DNA from: Homarus americanus
Taxonomy: Eukaryota > Arthropoda > Malacostraca > Decapoda > Nephropidae
Assembly (NCBI RefSeq): GCF_018991925.1
Contig: NW_024737042.1
Location: 15,759,273 to 15,823,272 of the forward strand
DNA: 64,000 nucleotides
Direction of reading: 5' to 3'
Made by a program: the position numbers and the translations under genes. The stretch's first letter is position 1, and the number at the start of each line of letters is the position of its first letter. Below the pieces are notes generated by a model. The model saw only the letters and a program-made list of their open reading frames with translations, was not told the DNA's origin and made no database searches. Of the stretch, positions 9,929 to 20,199 are shown one piece after another.

Positions 9929-12574
9929 ATGTCTCATGCCTTACGTAGCCGTGGAGCCAGCGCCTGGATGAGTCAAGCGGATGACAGTCCCACAGAGATG
10001 GATGACCAGGCCGGCCACGACGCTCCAGCTCCCACAACATCGCGCAGCCCTTCACCTCAACATTCAGCGTTATCTCCAGAGATAATTGCCTTAATGAAGT
10101 TTATGAGAGATGAGAGGCGCGAGGATGAAGCTCATAGACGTGTGGCGGATGAACACAGAAGGCAAGCAGAGGCAGAACGAGACCACCAACGGAGAGTGGA
10201 AGACAGTGCACGGTTTGAAGCCTTGATATCTCGCCTCACTGTTAACCAAGCCCCTGGCTCTAACACTGCCTCGGTACTGACTGGTTCAGATACCTCATCC
10301 ATGCTTCCTTCACGCCCCCCAGCCCCACCTAAAGCAGCAGCTCAAACACCGCCCATCTTGGAGCCTCACGTGAATTTCCAGACTTTTCGTGAATGGCGGC
10401 GACGGTGGGCTGATTATGCTACAATGGTGGATCTCCAGAGTTTGTCACAGCCTAAACAACTCATCCAGCTGCGTATGTGCCTGTCCTTGGAAGTTCAGCG
10501 TGTCTTAGAACATACGTTGCAGGTACCCCCAACCTCTTCGCTGTCTGTAGAGGAGGTACTGGACGTTCTACAACGGCACATCAAAGGACAGCAGAATGAA
10601 GCTCTGCGCAGGAGGGAATTGTTTAGCTGCAGACAGATGGAGGGTGAGTCTTTTGACGCTTTTTATGTACGTCTTAAGAGAGCCTCGGAAGAGGTAGATA
10701 TATGTTTAGGCCACCACCAGCAGTGCGAGGAGACCCAGTTGAAGCAGGTGATCCTGATGGGTGTTAAGGACGAGGAACTTGTCCAACGCCTCACCTCCCT
10801 CGACTCTTCCTCTTCTCTTCAGGATGTGTTGACGATATGTCGCTCCTATGAGGCTGCCAGGTGTGCCACCTCTGCCATCCGAGCTCCCCCTACAGCTGTA
10901 CGCGCTGTATCCCGGTACAAGAAGGACAAGAAGTCTGCTCCTACGCCTTCGCCCACCACGTCCACGCCCGGTTCATTTTGCAACAACTGTGGTAAGCAGC
11001 ACGGAACACAGGTGTGTCCAGCTGCTCAGTCTACCTGCAACAGTTGTGACCGTAAGGGCCACTGGTCGCTCACAGTGCGGTGCCCAGCTAAGTACGTACA
11101 GTGCAATGTGTGCGGTCGTCTGGGCCACTATGACAAGTGTTGCCCTACCCACAAACCCAAGGGACAGCGTCGGCGGAAGCTTCGGCGCCCTTCTACCAGT
11201 GAGGGCCGCCCACAGTCGCCAAATCAGAGGCACGACGACCCTGGACAAAGCCCGACCCATATTAGGAGGGTGTACTCCTCGCATCCCAGGACCAAAGTCC
11301 CCCAGTACATCAGCGTCATCGTGACCTACGGCGGTGTGTCATCCCGTCTTCAGATGTTGCCTGACACCGGTGCTGATGCTACAGTCATCGGTCCCCAGCA
11401 TTTGCGATGCTTGGGGCTCTCTCCAAGCGATCTAGGACCGCCTCCCGAGGACATCTGCGTCACGGCAGATGGTTCACAGATGGCCCCAGCCCTGGGTTCA
11501 CTCTATGCACATGTCACCTTTGGCAACAGGTCGTGTCAGGCCTGGATTGACGTGCATAATGGTGTCCCGACTCCTTTGCTGTCCTACAGACATTGCCAAG
11601 AGTTGGCCATCATCTCCCAGGACTTCCCAACACCGATTCTCGAGGTAAAATACGCCAACAGGGTGCACGAAGGGAGCAGCAACTACCCTGCTGCCGCCCT
11701 ACCCCTACTTCTGGCCAGTGACACCTCTCCTTCGGTAGTTGTCCCTGCTGCATTACGTCCCCACGCCTTGGCTCGCCTTCACGACAGTCACCGTGGAGCT
11801 GAGGCCACCAAACGACGTGCAAGACAGACTGTGTTCCGGCCTGGCATCGACCCCGACATCTCCAATGCTGTCCAGGTGTGTAAGCCCCGCCACGTATTAC
11901 AACCCAGCCAGCAGCAGGAACCCTTCATGAGTGACGACAACCCCACCCGCCCCTTTGAGTCTGTGTCGGCCGACTTTTTCTGTGTGTCAGGAAAGTCCTT
12001 CCTCGTTATCGTCGACCGTCTCTCTGGTTGGCCGGTTGTCATCAAGTGCGGTAATGACACGACGTCTGCCGCCACCATCAGCAAGTTCCGCCACTACTTC
12101 CGTGACGTGGGCGTTCCTGTACGCCTGCGAACCGACGGAGGGCCTCAGTTCACAAGCCGGGACTTTGCTGTGTTCCTTGACCGATGGGGAGTCCGGCATG
12201 TGTTGTCATCGCCCCATTACCCGCAGTCCAACGGCCACGCTGAGGCTGCTGTCAAATCCCTGAAGCACCTCATCCTTAAGGTGGCCCCTTCTGGGAACAT
12301 TGACTGCGAGGCCTTCGACCGGGGTCTTCTTGAACTCCGCAACACACCCAACTACACCGGACGCTCCCCTGCCCAGGTTTTGTATGGGCGCCCCCTTCGT
12401 TCTTGTGTCCCTGCTCACCCTCAATCCTTCTCCAAGGAGTGGCAGGCCATGACAGAGGATTGTGATCGCCGAGCCGCCGAACGTGTTCAGGACGTCGTCG
12501 CCCGCTACAACGACCACGCCAGTTCTCTCCCCAGGTTGAGTGTCGGCACCCAAGTCCAAAGCCCAGGAATCTGA
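9929..12574 (+). CDS. Gag-protease-integrase fusion of LTR retrotransposon (RT/RNase H missing)
   Basis: An 881-residue frame. Residues 60-100 are a charged coiled-coil-like stretch, and gag capsid-like sequence spans about 145-310. Three Cys/His clusters at about 351-405 resemble nucleocapsid zinc knuckles (CNSC.x4.H and CNVC.x4.H types). Protease has the catalytic DTGA at 479-482. Near residue 583 the expected reverse transcriptase/RNase H is missing and sequence passes in frame into integrase. The integrase N-terminal His pair lies near 618-621 with one Cys at 651; its CxxC partner is lost. The catalytic D682, D736 and E772 show the D,D35E spacing. The frame ends early, with a probable frameshift before the integrase C-terminal region (WDKVGVV readable in another frame at ~12585). 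It is open despite lacking the polymerase. Confidence 0.9.
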   Translation: MSHALRSRGASAWMSQADDSPTEMDDQAGHDAPAPTTSRSPSPQHSALSPEIIALMKFMRDERREDEAHRRVADEHRRQAEAERDHQRRVEDSARFEALISRLTVNQAPGSNTASVLTGSDTSSMLPSRPPAPPKAAAQTPPILEPHVNFQTFREWRRRWADYATMVDLQSLSQPKQLIQLRMCLSLEVQRVLEHTLQVPPTSSLSVEEVLDVLQRHIKGQQNEALRRRELFSCRQMEGESFDAFYVRLKRASEEVDICLGHHQQCEETQLKQVILMGVKDEELVQRLTSLDSSSSLQDVLTICRSYEAARCATSAIRAPPTAVRAVSRYKKDKKSAPTPSPTTSTPGSFCNNCGKQHGTQVCPAAQSTCNSCDRKGHWSLTVRCPAKYVQCNVCGRLGHYDKCCPTHKPKGQRRRKLRRPSTSEGRPQSPNQRHDDPGQSPTHIRRVYSSHPRTKVPQYISVIVTYGGVSSRLQMLPDTGADATVIGPQHLRCLGLSPSDLGPPPEDICVTADGSQMAPALGSLYAHVTFGNRSCQAWIDVHNGVPTPLLSYRHCQELAIISQDFPTPILEVKYANRVHEGSSNYPAAALPLLLASDTSPSVVVPAALRPHALARLHDSHRGAEATKRRARQTVFRPGIDPDISNAVQVCKPRHVLQPSQQQEPFMSDDNPTRPFESVSADFFCVSGKSFLVIVDRLSGWPVVIKCGNDTTSAATISKFRHYFRDVGVPVRLRTDGGPQFTSRDFAVFLDRWGVRHVLSSPHYPQSNGHAEAAVKSLKHLILKVAPSGNIDCEAFDRGLLELRNTPNYTGRSPAQVLYGRPLRSCVPAHPQSFSKEWQAMTEDCDRRAAERVQDVVARYNDHASSLPRLSVGTQVQSPGI

Positions 12575-12820
12575 CCTCCCTACGTTGGGACAAAGTAGGC
12601 GTAGTTTGGGTGTCCTTGCAGGTCACGGACTACTAGGTGCTATTACTCCAGTGGTCGTGTGTGGTGGAGGAAACTGTCGTTTTCTCCTCTGTAACACTGC
12701 CTCCTCTGCTGGCCCCGCCACTCCAGTGTTGAGTCCCATACCCTTCCTAGTATGAAGTCCCTGACGCTCAGAAACGGATCCAGAAGAAAAGGTCCGCTCA
12801 AGACTTTGCTATGAGCGTAT

Positions 12821-12833
12821 AGGGGGGGGGAGG
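12821..12833 (+). promoter_or_regulatory. Polypurine tract
   Basis: AGGGGGGGGGAGG immediately precedes the 3' LTR, the expected plus-strand primer site. Confidence 0.88.
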
Positions 12834-13153
12834 TGTATGTATATTATGTATGCTGGATTATGTATTATGTATGTATATTATGTATGTGCTCCATGTTTGT
12901 TCAGCCTAGCTAGCAGCGTGTGGCAATGTTATTACCATATCCCACATGCTTAATTAATGTGCCTGGCGACGTATGGAAGCTGCTAATGTATCACTTGCCA
13001 TACGTCGTCTATAGCAGTTGACAAGGAGCCTAGCTGAGGAGTGCTACCCCCCCTCTGTGTACATACTCTTATCCAGTAAACCGAACCTACAAAACTATAC
13101 AGGTGTTTGTGTTCTCTCCTGTATATAGAACTTATTACCCAGAACACCTAACA
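12834..13153 (+). repeat. 3' LTR
   Basis: 320 bp starting TGTATGTATATT and ending CACCTAACA. It is near-identical to the 5' LTR and is followed by the GTATC duplication. Confidence 0.93.
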
Positions 13154-13158
13154 GTATC
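13154..13158. repeat. 5-bp target-site duplication, right (GTATC)
   Basis: Matches 9022-9026. RLE copy D continues immediately after it. Confidence 0.93.
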
Positions 13159-13636
13159 CACCTCCCTGGTTGCGTTCTGAGCTATTTGTGGTCCGTGAGT
13201 GCTGCCGTGAGCTTAACTGAGTTTTGATGCTCAGTGGCAGCAATCTCCTCTGGATCGGTTAGTCCCATTCCTCCCAGTCTCGGTGGTAGTGCAAGGAGTG
13301 ATCTTTCTGCTGGGGTTAAGTGAGGGTGTTTCACTAATTTGGGAATGAAATTGACGCTGATAGCTTCTTCCAGGGGGTGGAGGAGGGGTCCGATATCAGG
13401 GACAGTGCGCATTAGTTAGTTCCAGCGATGCTTGACTCCATGGGTGAATGCTGCAAAAACCGCATGTGGCTCTGTGTTAGCAATCTCAGACAGAGCTTGG
13501 ATTTCCCTAACCCACTCATTCACCTTTCCCACTACGTACTCGGTCTTGAAGTCTGTCGCCGATTACTGCACCTAGGTGTTTTTGGCCATCCTTTGTTATT
13601 TTGACCTCACTTCCACCGAACACCTCCATTGCCCGT

Positions 13637-14215
13637 TCATAATGTTCTGGCTTCACAATGAGGAAGGACTATGGCCTTTGGGTGGTACCCTATTTGTGGA
13701 CCTCGCGATGTTACCAGGTCCCACCACTTTTTGATGTCCTCCACTTTTTCTGCTCCTGGAAGGTCATCAGCGTACGCCAGTTGTTTGACCTCGGTTATTT
13801 CAAATTTTATTTCGTGTTGGAGCACTGATAAGCCTGTTGCGTACATTGCCATTGCAACAGAGTCCCCCTGTGTTGTTCCCTCGGTTGACTGTAAGATGGT
13901 ATCACCTCTTAGCGCCTTGGTGTTTACTATATAGAGGTCTGATGTATTCCTATACGAGGTTTCAACATACATTACAAAGCTTGGATACTTGATCTTGATG
14001 TTGTGCAGTGCGGCCTTGCGGTTAAGTATGTTGAATGCGTTTGAAGCGTCTACCAGGAGAACGGCCTCAAATATCGTTCTCATGGCGTGAATGGCAACTT
14101 CCCCTCCAGCTGTTTGGCCAGCACAAACTTGCAGGTTCCCTGCTGCTGCCCTGACATCGTCCTTTACCACCTCCATTATGCATTTTCCGATGATCCGCCT
14201 CAGCACTTCCCCCAC
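13637..14215 (-). pseudogene. RLE retrotransposon reverse transcriptase palm, copy D
   Basis: A 192-codon frame holding GEVLRRIIGK, the catalytic LLVDASNAFN, TTQGDSVAMAMYA and AYADD without interruption. Copy A is broken between the last two. Indels at both ends remove it from the rest of the polyprotein. It is useful as evidence that the ancestral frame ran straight through the YADD box. Confidence 0.8.
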
Positions 14216-14260
14216 TCCTATTGGCCTACATCCTGGATTCTTATCCAGGTGAATGAGGCG

Positions 14261-14626
14261 TCAGGCCGTCAGAGCATGGAGATGATGGCAGCACGAGGAT
14301 GCCAGCTTTCTTGCAAGGACGGCAATGGCAGTGCAGAGATCACTTGCTACGGGGCCAAACTTGTTAGTGCTGAGGATGACTCTCCAAACGTTTGCATCCA
14401 GACCTGAAGGGCCGACATCTCCCTGAGTCTTCAGTGCCTTTTTCCACACCATCCCACCTGTTATTTTCTCGAACAGGACAGCGTTTGGTGGGATATAGGC
14501 ACCCTGAAACCTGATGCCTTCATCATCACTTGCAGAGGGATGTTTTTCTTTCAGTTGTTTTAATGTCTCTCTGTTTATTGGCAGGACCCCACCGGAGGAT
14601 TCCTCTGTGAGAGATCTTACCGCCAA
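14261..14626 (-). pseudogene. RLE retrotransposon RT fingers segment, copy D
   Basis: A 121-codon frame with the GPSGLDAN motif, homologous to the region around residues 245-365 of the copy A polyprotein. The sequence is separated from the palm by a short indel near 14250. Confidence 0.75.
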
Positions 14627-14720
14627 GACACTTTTCCCACACTCATTTTGTTTCCAAACTTTCTTGCAACGTCATCGGTGTTTTGCTTTCCATCTCCTGC
14701 AGATTTTAGTCTCTCCTGCA

Positions 14721-14939
14721 TTTGTATAACCTTACACAAATCAAACGTGTAAGTAGATTATTTCTAAGTGTCTAAATAAATTTACTATAAAATAATTCCA
14801 TAAAACAAGAAAAAAACAATAGACTAGAAAGATTGATTGATATGAACAGGTTTTTTTTAATATGACTTGAAGCGAAATGAAAAAAAAAATATCTGTTTTA
14901 TATTCATTTAAAAAATAATCATTCTACTTTTTGAAAATA
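14721..14939. other. AT-rich spacer, no gene seen
   Basis: AT-rich with several A-runs. It lies between the truncated 5' end of copy D and the 21-bp minisatellite. Confidence 0.6.
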
Positions 14940-15420
14940 AATGTCGTACCTGTGTTGTTTATCTGTGTACCTGTGTTACTTACCTGTATACCTATGTTGT
15001 TTACCTATGTTGTGTACCTGTGTGTTTTATTTGTGTACTTGTGTCACTTACCGTGTACCTGTGTTGTTTACCTGTGTTGTTTACCTGTATACCTATGTTT
15101 ACCTGTGTTGTGTACCTGTGTGTTTTATTTGTGTACTTGTGTTACTTACCTGTGTACATGTGTTGTTTACCTGAGTACCTGTGTTGTTTACTTGTGTACC
15201 TGTGTTTGTTTAACCTGAGTACCTGTGTTGTTTACTTGTGTACCTGTGTTGTTTACCTGTGTACCTGTGTTGTTTACATGTGTACCTATGTTTACTTGTG
15301 TGTTTTATTTGTGTACATGTGTTACTTACCTGAGTACCTGTGTTGTTTACCTGAGTACCTGTGTTGTTTACCTGAGTACCTGTGTTGTTTACCTGAGTAC
15401 CTGTGTTGTTTACATGTGTC
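14940..15420. repeat. Minisatellite, 21-bp unit, left block
   Basis: Imperfect tandem units GTACCTGTGTTGTTTACCTGT. A 21-bp unit equals seven codons, so Cys/Val/Leu-rich frames stay open in several phases; this is not evidence for a gene. The array is interrupted by a CR1-like LINE and resumes at about 18505. Confidence 0.95.
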
Positions 15421-18400
15421 CTTCAAAAGATATCGAAGTCTTTAAACTGCTAGGGGAACATATGGGCACGGAGGTGGAGGAGACTGCAGTGGGAGCGGGT
15501 AAACAAAGTGAAAGGTTACAGGGAAATAATGTGAGGAATGATGACAAAACAAAATTAGACAGGGAGTTAAAACCTAAACGCGGCAAAGGGAGGACTCAGA
15601 ACTCGACTAACTTAAATGTCTACTACGTGAACAGTAGAAGTATGAGAAACAAAATGGATGATATTAGGGCCTTGGTATGTACCGAAAAAGTCGATATAAT
15701 AGCATTCACTGAAACATGGATCAACCTAGACTCACGTGAGTTACCTGTCGAATACCAAACTGCAGGTTACAAATTATTCCATACCGATAGGCAGATTAGG
15801 AAAGGAGGCGGAGTAGCAATCTATGTCAGGGATGATCTGAACTGTGAAATAAATTAGGAAATAAAAACTGAGCGGAATACAGAAACAATTTGGATAAAAT
15901 TAATCGACGGTGGGGAAAAATTAATCACAGGAGTAATATATAGACCTCCCAATCTTGATAGAGTTAATGAGTGACTTATCTGGGATGAAATGGGCAGGGA
16001 TTCCATACACAACAAAATCTGTATAGTAGGCGTCATTAACCTTGGCCAAATAGATTGGACTGATCTTACGGGTAACTCAGAATCAGAGGATTTTCTTGAA
16101 ACGATCCAGGACTGTTTCCTAAGTCAACATATAACCGAACCCACCCGAGGTAATAATAGACTCGATTTAGTTCTGTCGAACAGAAAACCTCATTAGTAAT
16201 GTCGAGGTAGGGAACGAACTTGCAAACAGCGATCACAAAGAAATTGGATTCCAGTTAGATTTTCAGGGCAGACGTAAGGAATATTCCACACAAGTCCCAG
16301 ATTTCAGAAGGGCAAACTTTGATAGTTTGAAGAGGCAGTTGAGAGAAGGGGTATCACACTTGGGGGTGAACTACATCGACCTCACCCCATCCAAGGACCT
16401 GACGGTTGAAACCGACCTGATAACGAGATCTGAGGTTGCCGAGTTCCATGACAATTTAAATAATGAGTTATTTAATGCACAAAAGCAGAACATACCATAC
16501 AAAAAACTCAGATCAAACAGCAATGACCCTAAATGGATAAATTATTATTTAAAGAACATTATTGGGCAAAGGAAGGCTATAGGTAGGAGGATAAATCGTG
16601 GCGAAATTTACTTCCGGGATTATTATAAGGTATTGGCCGGTAGGGTTAAGACCAAGATAAGAAAAGCAAAGAGGAATAATGAGCTGAGGATAACAAGGGA
16701 GGCGAAGACAAACTCCAAATGATTCTATCAAATGTATCAAACTAAAACACGAGAAAAGAGTGAACCAATACAGTCAAATACCGATGAGCTAACTGATAAC
16801 GACGGAGAAATGAGCAATAATCTGAATAAATATTTTTCAACAGTTTTCACCACTGAGAATTTACACATGATACCCGAGGCACCGACTCTATTCAGAGATA
16901 GTGAAGAAAACAAATTAAGCGAGATGGTAGTGACTAGTAACGATGTTAGTAAGCAAATAGACAAACTAAAGCCTAATAAGTCACCTGGTCCCGATGAGAT
17001 ATTTGCCAGAGTATTAAAGGAATATAAGGAAGAGCTTAGTATGCCCTTAGCAAAGTTGTTTAACATGTCCTTAAAACAGGTGTAGTACCAGAATCCTGGA
17101 GGATAGCGAATGTAATACCGATTTTCAAGAAGGGGGATAGATCACTATCCTCTAACTACCGTCCAATCAGTCTAACATCAATTGTAGGCAAATTACTGGA
17201 AGCAATCATTTCAAAGTCTATTCGAAATCAATTGAAGAAGCACAAGTTGATCAATGATTCCCAGCATGGCTTCACAAGCGGGCGTTCATGTCAAACTAAT
17301 CTATTAACATTCTTTTCATCAGTTTTCGAATCGGTGGACGAAGGGCACAATTATGATGTGGTATATCTCGACTGTAGCAAAGCCTTCGACAGAGTCCCCC
17401 ACGAAAGACTAATAAGAAAGGAAGAAGCACATGACATTAAAGGTAATATTCTAAAATGGATTAGGGCTTGGATACAGGACAGGAAACAGCGAGTGAGCAT
17501 TAACGGCACTAAATCCCAGTGGAGCAACGTCACTAGTGGAGTTCCCCAAGGCTCAGTACATGGACCATTATTATTTATTATATACATAAACGACATAGAT
17601 ATCGGCATAGACAGCAACATAAGTAAATTTGCTGATGACACTAAAATAGGACGTGTAATTAAATCTGACGAGGATTCCGCAAAACTACAGGAAGATCTAA
17701 ACATTTTTCGAATGGTCTGAAAAATGGCAGATGAAATTCAATGTGGACAAATGTAAAGTACCCATTATAGGAGATGTAAATAGGGAAACCAGTTACCAGA
17801 TGAACAACGATGCCATTGAGAAATCCTACTGCGAGAGAGATTTAGGAGTACTGATAAGTAGGAATCTTAAGCCAAGTAAACAATGTGTTTTTGCTCGTAA
17901 CAAGGCTAATAAAGTACTTGGGTTCATACAAAGGAGTGTTAGTTACAAGACTAGCGAGGTTATCCTAAAACTATATCTTGCGCTGGTGAGACATCACTTG
18001 GATTACGCAGTTCAGTTCTGGTCACCGTACTACAGAATTGATAAAGAATCCCTAGAAAGAATTCAAAGGAGAATGACAAGACTAATCCCGGGCATTAGGA
18101 ACCTTGAGTACAGAGACAGGTTAAAGCATCTTAATTTGCACTCCCTCGAGAGACGTAGAGGGAGGGGCGACCTGATAGAGGTGTATAAGTGGAAGTCAGG
18201 GCTAAACAAAGGGGACATTACAAAGGTACTCAAACTATCCAACCAGGAGCGAACTCGTAACAATGGTTTTAAATTAGACAAATTTAGATTTAGGCGCGGA
18301 ATAGGGAAACACTGGTTTGGAAGCAGAGTAGTGGATGAATGGAACAAGTTACCAAATATCATCATTAACTCGAACACGCTGGATAGCTTCAAACATAGGA

Positions 18401-18500
18401 TGGATGCTAATATGAGCAATAGGGGTTGGGTGTAAACGGGACTGCCCAGTATGGGCCAATAGGCCCGCTGCAGTTTCCTCCATTCTTTTGTTTTTATGTC
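15421..18500 (+). mobile_element. CR1-like non-LTR retrotransposon (decayed) inserted in minisatellite
   Basis: A 3.1-kb plus-strand LINE with an apurinic-type endonuclease and reverse transcriptase, no RNase H, and a short 3' UTR ending CCATTCTTTTGTTTTTATG. The 3' tail resembles the short-repeat tails of CR1 elements rather than poly(A), and the related copy at 33949-34137 ends TTCTTATGTTCTTATGTT. The 5' end is abrupt at about 15421 inside the minisatellite, so it is probably truncated. The same minisatellite flanks both sides. Confidence 0.87.
15600..18435 (+). pseudogene. CR1-like ORF2: endonuclease + reverse transcriptase (broken)
   Basis: The endonuclease is readable from 15610 (VYYVNSRSMRNK, then AFTETW with the catalytic Glu, later RLDLVLS at ~16160). 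The residue expected as Asp in the GDFN-type motif reads Val (GVIN, ~16030). Reverse transcriptase runs from about 16960 (KSPGPDEI), through LDCSKAFDRVPH (~17365) and SGVPQGS (~17536), to the catalytic FADDTK (17628-17645), with the thumb to 18435. The frame carries stops near 15855, 15975 and 16720 and indels near 16190, 17080 and 17705, so no functional protein can be made. Confidence 0.88.
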
Positions 18501-19545
18501 CGGTGTTGTGTACCTGTGTTGTTTACTTTTTTACCTCTGCTGTTTTCCTGTGCACTTGTGTTGTTCACCTGTGTACCAGTGTTGTTTACCTGCGTACCTG
18601 TGTTGTGTACCTGTGTACCTGTGTTGCTTACCTGAGTACCTGTGTTGTTCACCTGTGTACCTATGTTGTTTACCTGAGTACCTGTGCTGTTTACCTGTGT
18701 ACCTGTGTTGTTTACCTGAGTACCTGTGTTGCTTACCTGAGTACCTGTGCTGTTTACACGTGTCCTGTGTTGTTTACCTGTGTACTTGTGTTGTTTACCT
18801 GAGTACCTGTGTTGTTTACCTGAGTTCCTGTGCTGTTTACATGTGTCCTGTGTTGTTTACCTGAGTACCTGTGTTGTTTACCTACGTACCTGTGTTGTGT
18901 ACCTGTGTACCTGTGTTGTGTACCTGTGTACCTGTGTTGTTTACCTGTGTACCTGTGTTGTTTACGTGCGTACCTGTGTTGCTTACTTGTGTTGCTTACC
19001 AGTGTACTTGTGTTGTTTACCAGTGTACTTGTGTTGTTTACCTGTGTACCTGTGTTGTTTACCTGTGTACTTGTGTTGCTTACCTGTGTACCTATGTTGT
19101 TTACCCGAGTATCTGTGTTGTTTACCTGTGTACCTGTGTTGTTTATCTGTGTACCTGTGTTGTGTACCTGTGTGTTTTATTTGTGTACTTGTGTTTTATT
19201 TGTGTACTTGTGTTTTTTACCTGTGTACCTGTGTTGTTTACCTGTGTACCTGTGTTGTGTACCTGTGTGTTTTATTTGTGTACTTGTGTTGTTTACCAGT
19301 GTACTTGTGTTTTTTACCTGTGTACTTGTGTTGTTTACCTGTGTACCTGTGTTGTTTACCTGTACCTGTTGTGTACCTGTGTTGTTTACCTGTGTACCTG
19401 TGTTGTTTATCTGTGTACCTGTGTGTTTTATTTGTGTACGTGTGTTGTTTACCTGTGTACCTGTGTTGTTTACCTGTGTTGTTTATCTGTGTACCTGTGT
19501 GTTTTATTTGTGTACCTGTGTTTTTACCTGTGTACTTGTGTGTGT
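18501..19545. repeat. Minisatellite, 21-bp unit, right block
   Basis: Continuation of the 14940-15420 array (ACCTGTGTTGTTTACCTGTGT units with ACCTGAGT and TTTTATTTGTGT variants). Three overlapping plus-strand frames of 226-271 codons stay open through it, all built from the same heptapeptide; they are rejected as genes. Confidence 0.95.
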
Positions 19546-19599
19546 GTGTGAGAGACATATAGTGATCAGTTATTTAATCATTCTGTTTTTGGTGTTGTA

Positions 19600-20053
19600 G
19601 TTGTTCTTTCCTTCTTTTCTTTCTTTCTTTCTTTCCTTCTACCAGCGTACGCCTTAAAGTAGAGATTCCCAAAGCGGTCTTCACCCGAGCATTTTATTTA
19701 AGTAATACAGTAACGTCACATAACTTGACTCCTCTTAAGCGCTTAACTGTGCAATTCTCCGCAACGCTCGACCGGGAAAAGTTTGGTCATACGGTTCAAT
19801 GGCGGTTTGGCCTCGGTTGGCCTAATTCATGGGCTACTTTCGACCTTTTCCGCGACACTTGGCGGTATTTTGGCCTTTTTTTACGATAATACTTATTTGA
19901 GTCTTTTTATACAGGTGTTCCTAAGTGGGGTTTTGGGCGATATATTTTTTAGTATTGTGAGTTATTTTGTGATTTAGTTTTTTCTTTTATTTTATTTTTA
20001 TTTTATTTCAGTTATATTTTTTATCTTTAGCTTCGTCTTTTTATTAAATTTTC

Positions 20054-20058
<5 letters not shown>
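19600..20058. other. (TTTC)n tract then unassigned AT-rich sequence
   Basis: A short TTTC array (19603-19636) is followed by about 400 bases with no recognised feature. A 64-codon hydrophobic frame at 19783-19977 has no family resemblance I recognise and is not called. Confidence 0.55.

Positions 20059-20148
<90 letters not shown>
20059..20148. repeat. (AT)n microsatellite
   Basis: About 45 AT dinucleotides. Confidence 0.97.
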
Positions 20149-20152
<4 letters not shown>

Positions 20153-20199
20153 TCCTTATTTAACTCGCATTTTCTCTCATTTCTTCCTTATCTTCCAGT

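Larger units (their letters stand above)
9027..13153 (+). mobile_element. Gypsy-like LTR retrotransposon lacking RT/RNase H, inserted in copy D
   Basis: A 4.13-kb element. It has TG...CA LTRs (9027-9348 and 12834-13153), a TGG-starting primer-binding-like site at 9349, a polypurine tract at 12821-12833 and a perfect GTATC target duplication. The LTRs differ only in two short places near their start, so the insertion is young. Gag, protease and integrase are fused in one 881-codon frame; reverse transcriptase and RNase H are absent, so the copy cannot be autonomous. Integrase placed after protease is consistent with Ty3/gypsy order once the missing block is considered. Confidence 0.92.
13159..14720 (-). 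mobile_element. RLE-type non-LTR retrotransposon, copy D, 5' portion
   Basis: This continues copy D upstream of the LTR insertion. Homology to copy A ends at about 14720 (5' truncation inside the N-terminal linker), after which the sequence becomes AT-rich and unrelated. The frames are 13182-13412 (thumb), 13637-14215 (RT palm) and 14261-14626 (fingers), separated by indels. Copy D is more diverged than A or C, as expected for an older insertion that later received the LTR element. Confidence 0.85.

Noticed and set aside
10848..11324. 158-codon plus-strand frame within the gag region
   Set aside because: Alternative-frame shadow of the gag-protease frame, which carries zinc knuckles and DTGA.
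18747..19600. Overlapping 226-271-codon Cys/Val/Leu-rich plus-strand frames
   Set aside because: They are translations of a 21-bp tandem repeat (seven codons), open in all three phases with equal quality; no domain and no splice structure.
19783..19977. 64-codon hydrophobic frame
   Set aside because: Short, no family resemblance, no splice or promoter context; expected by chance in T-rich DNA.
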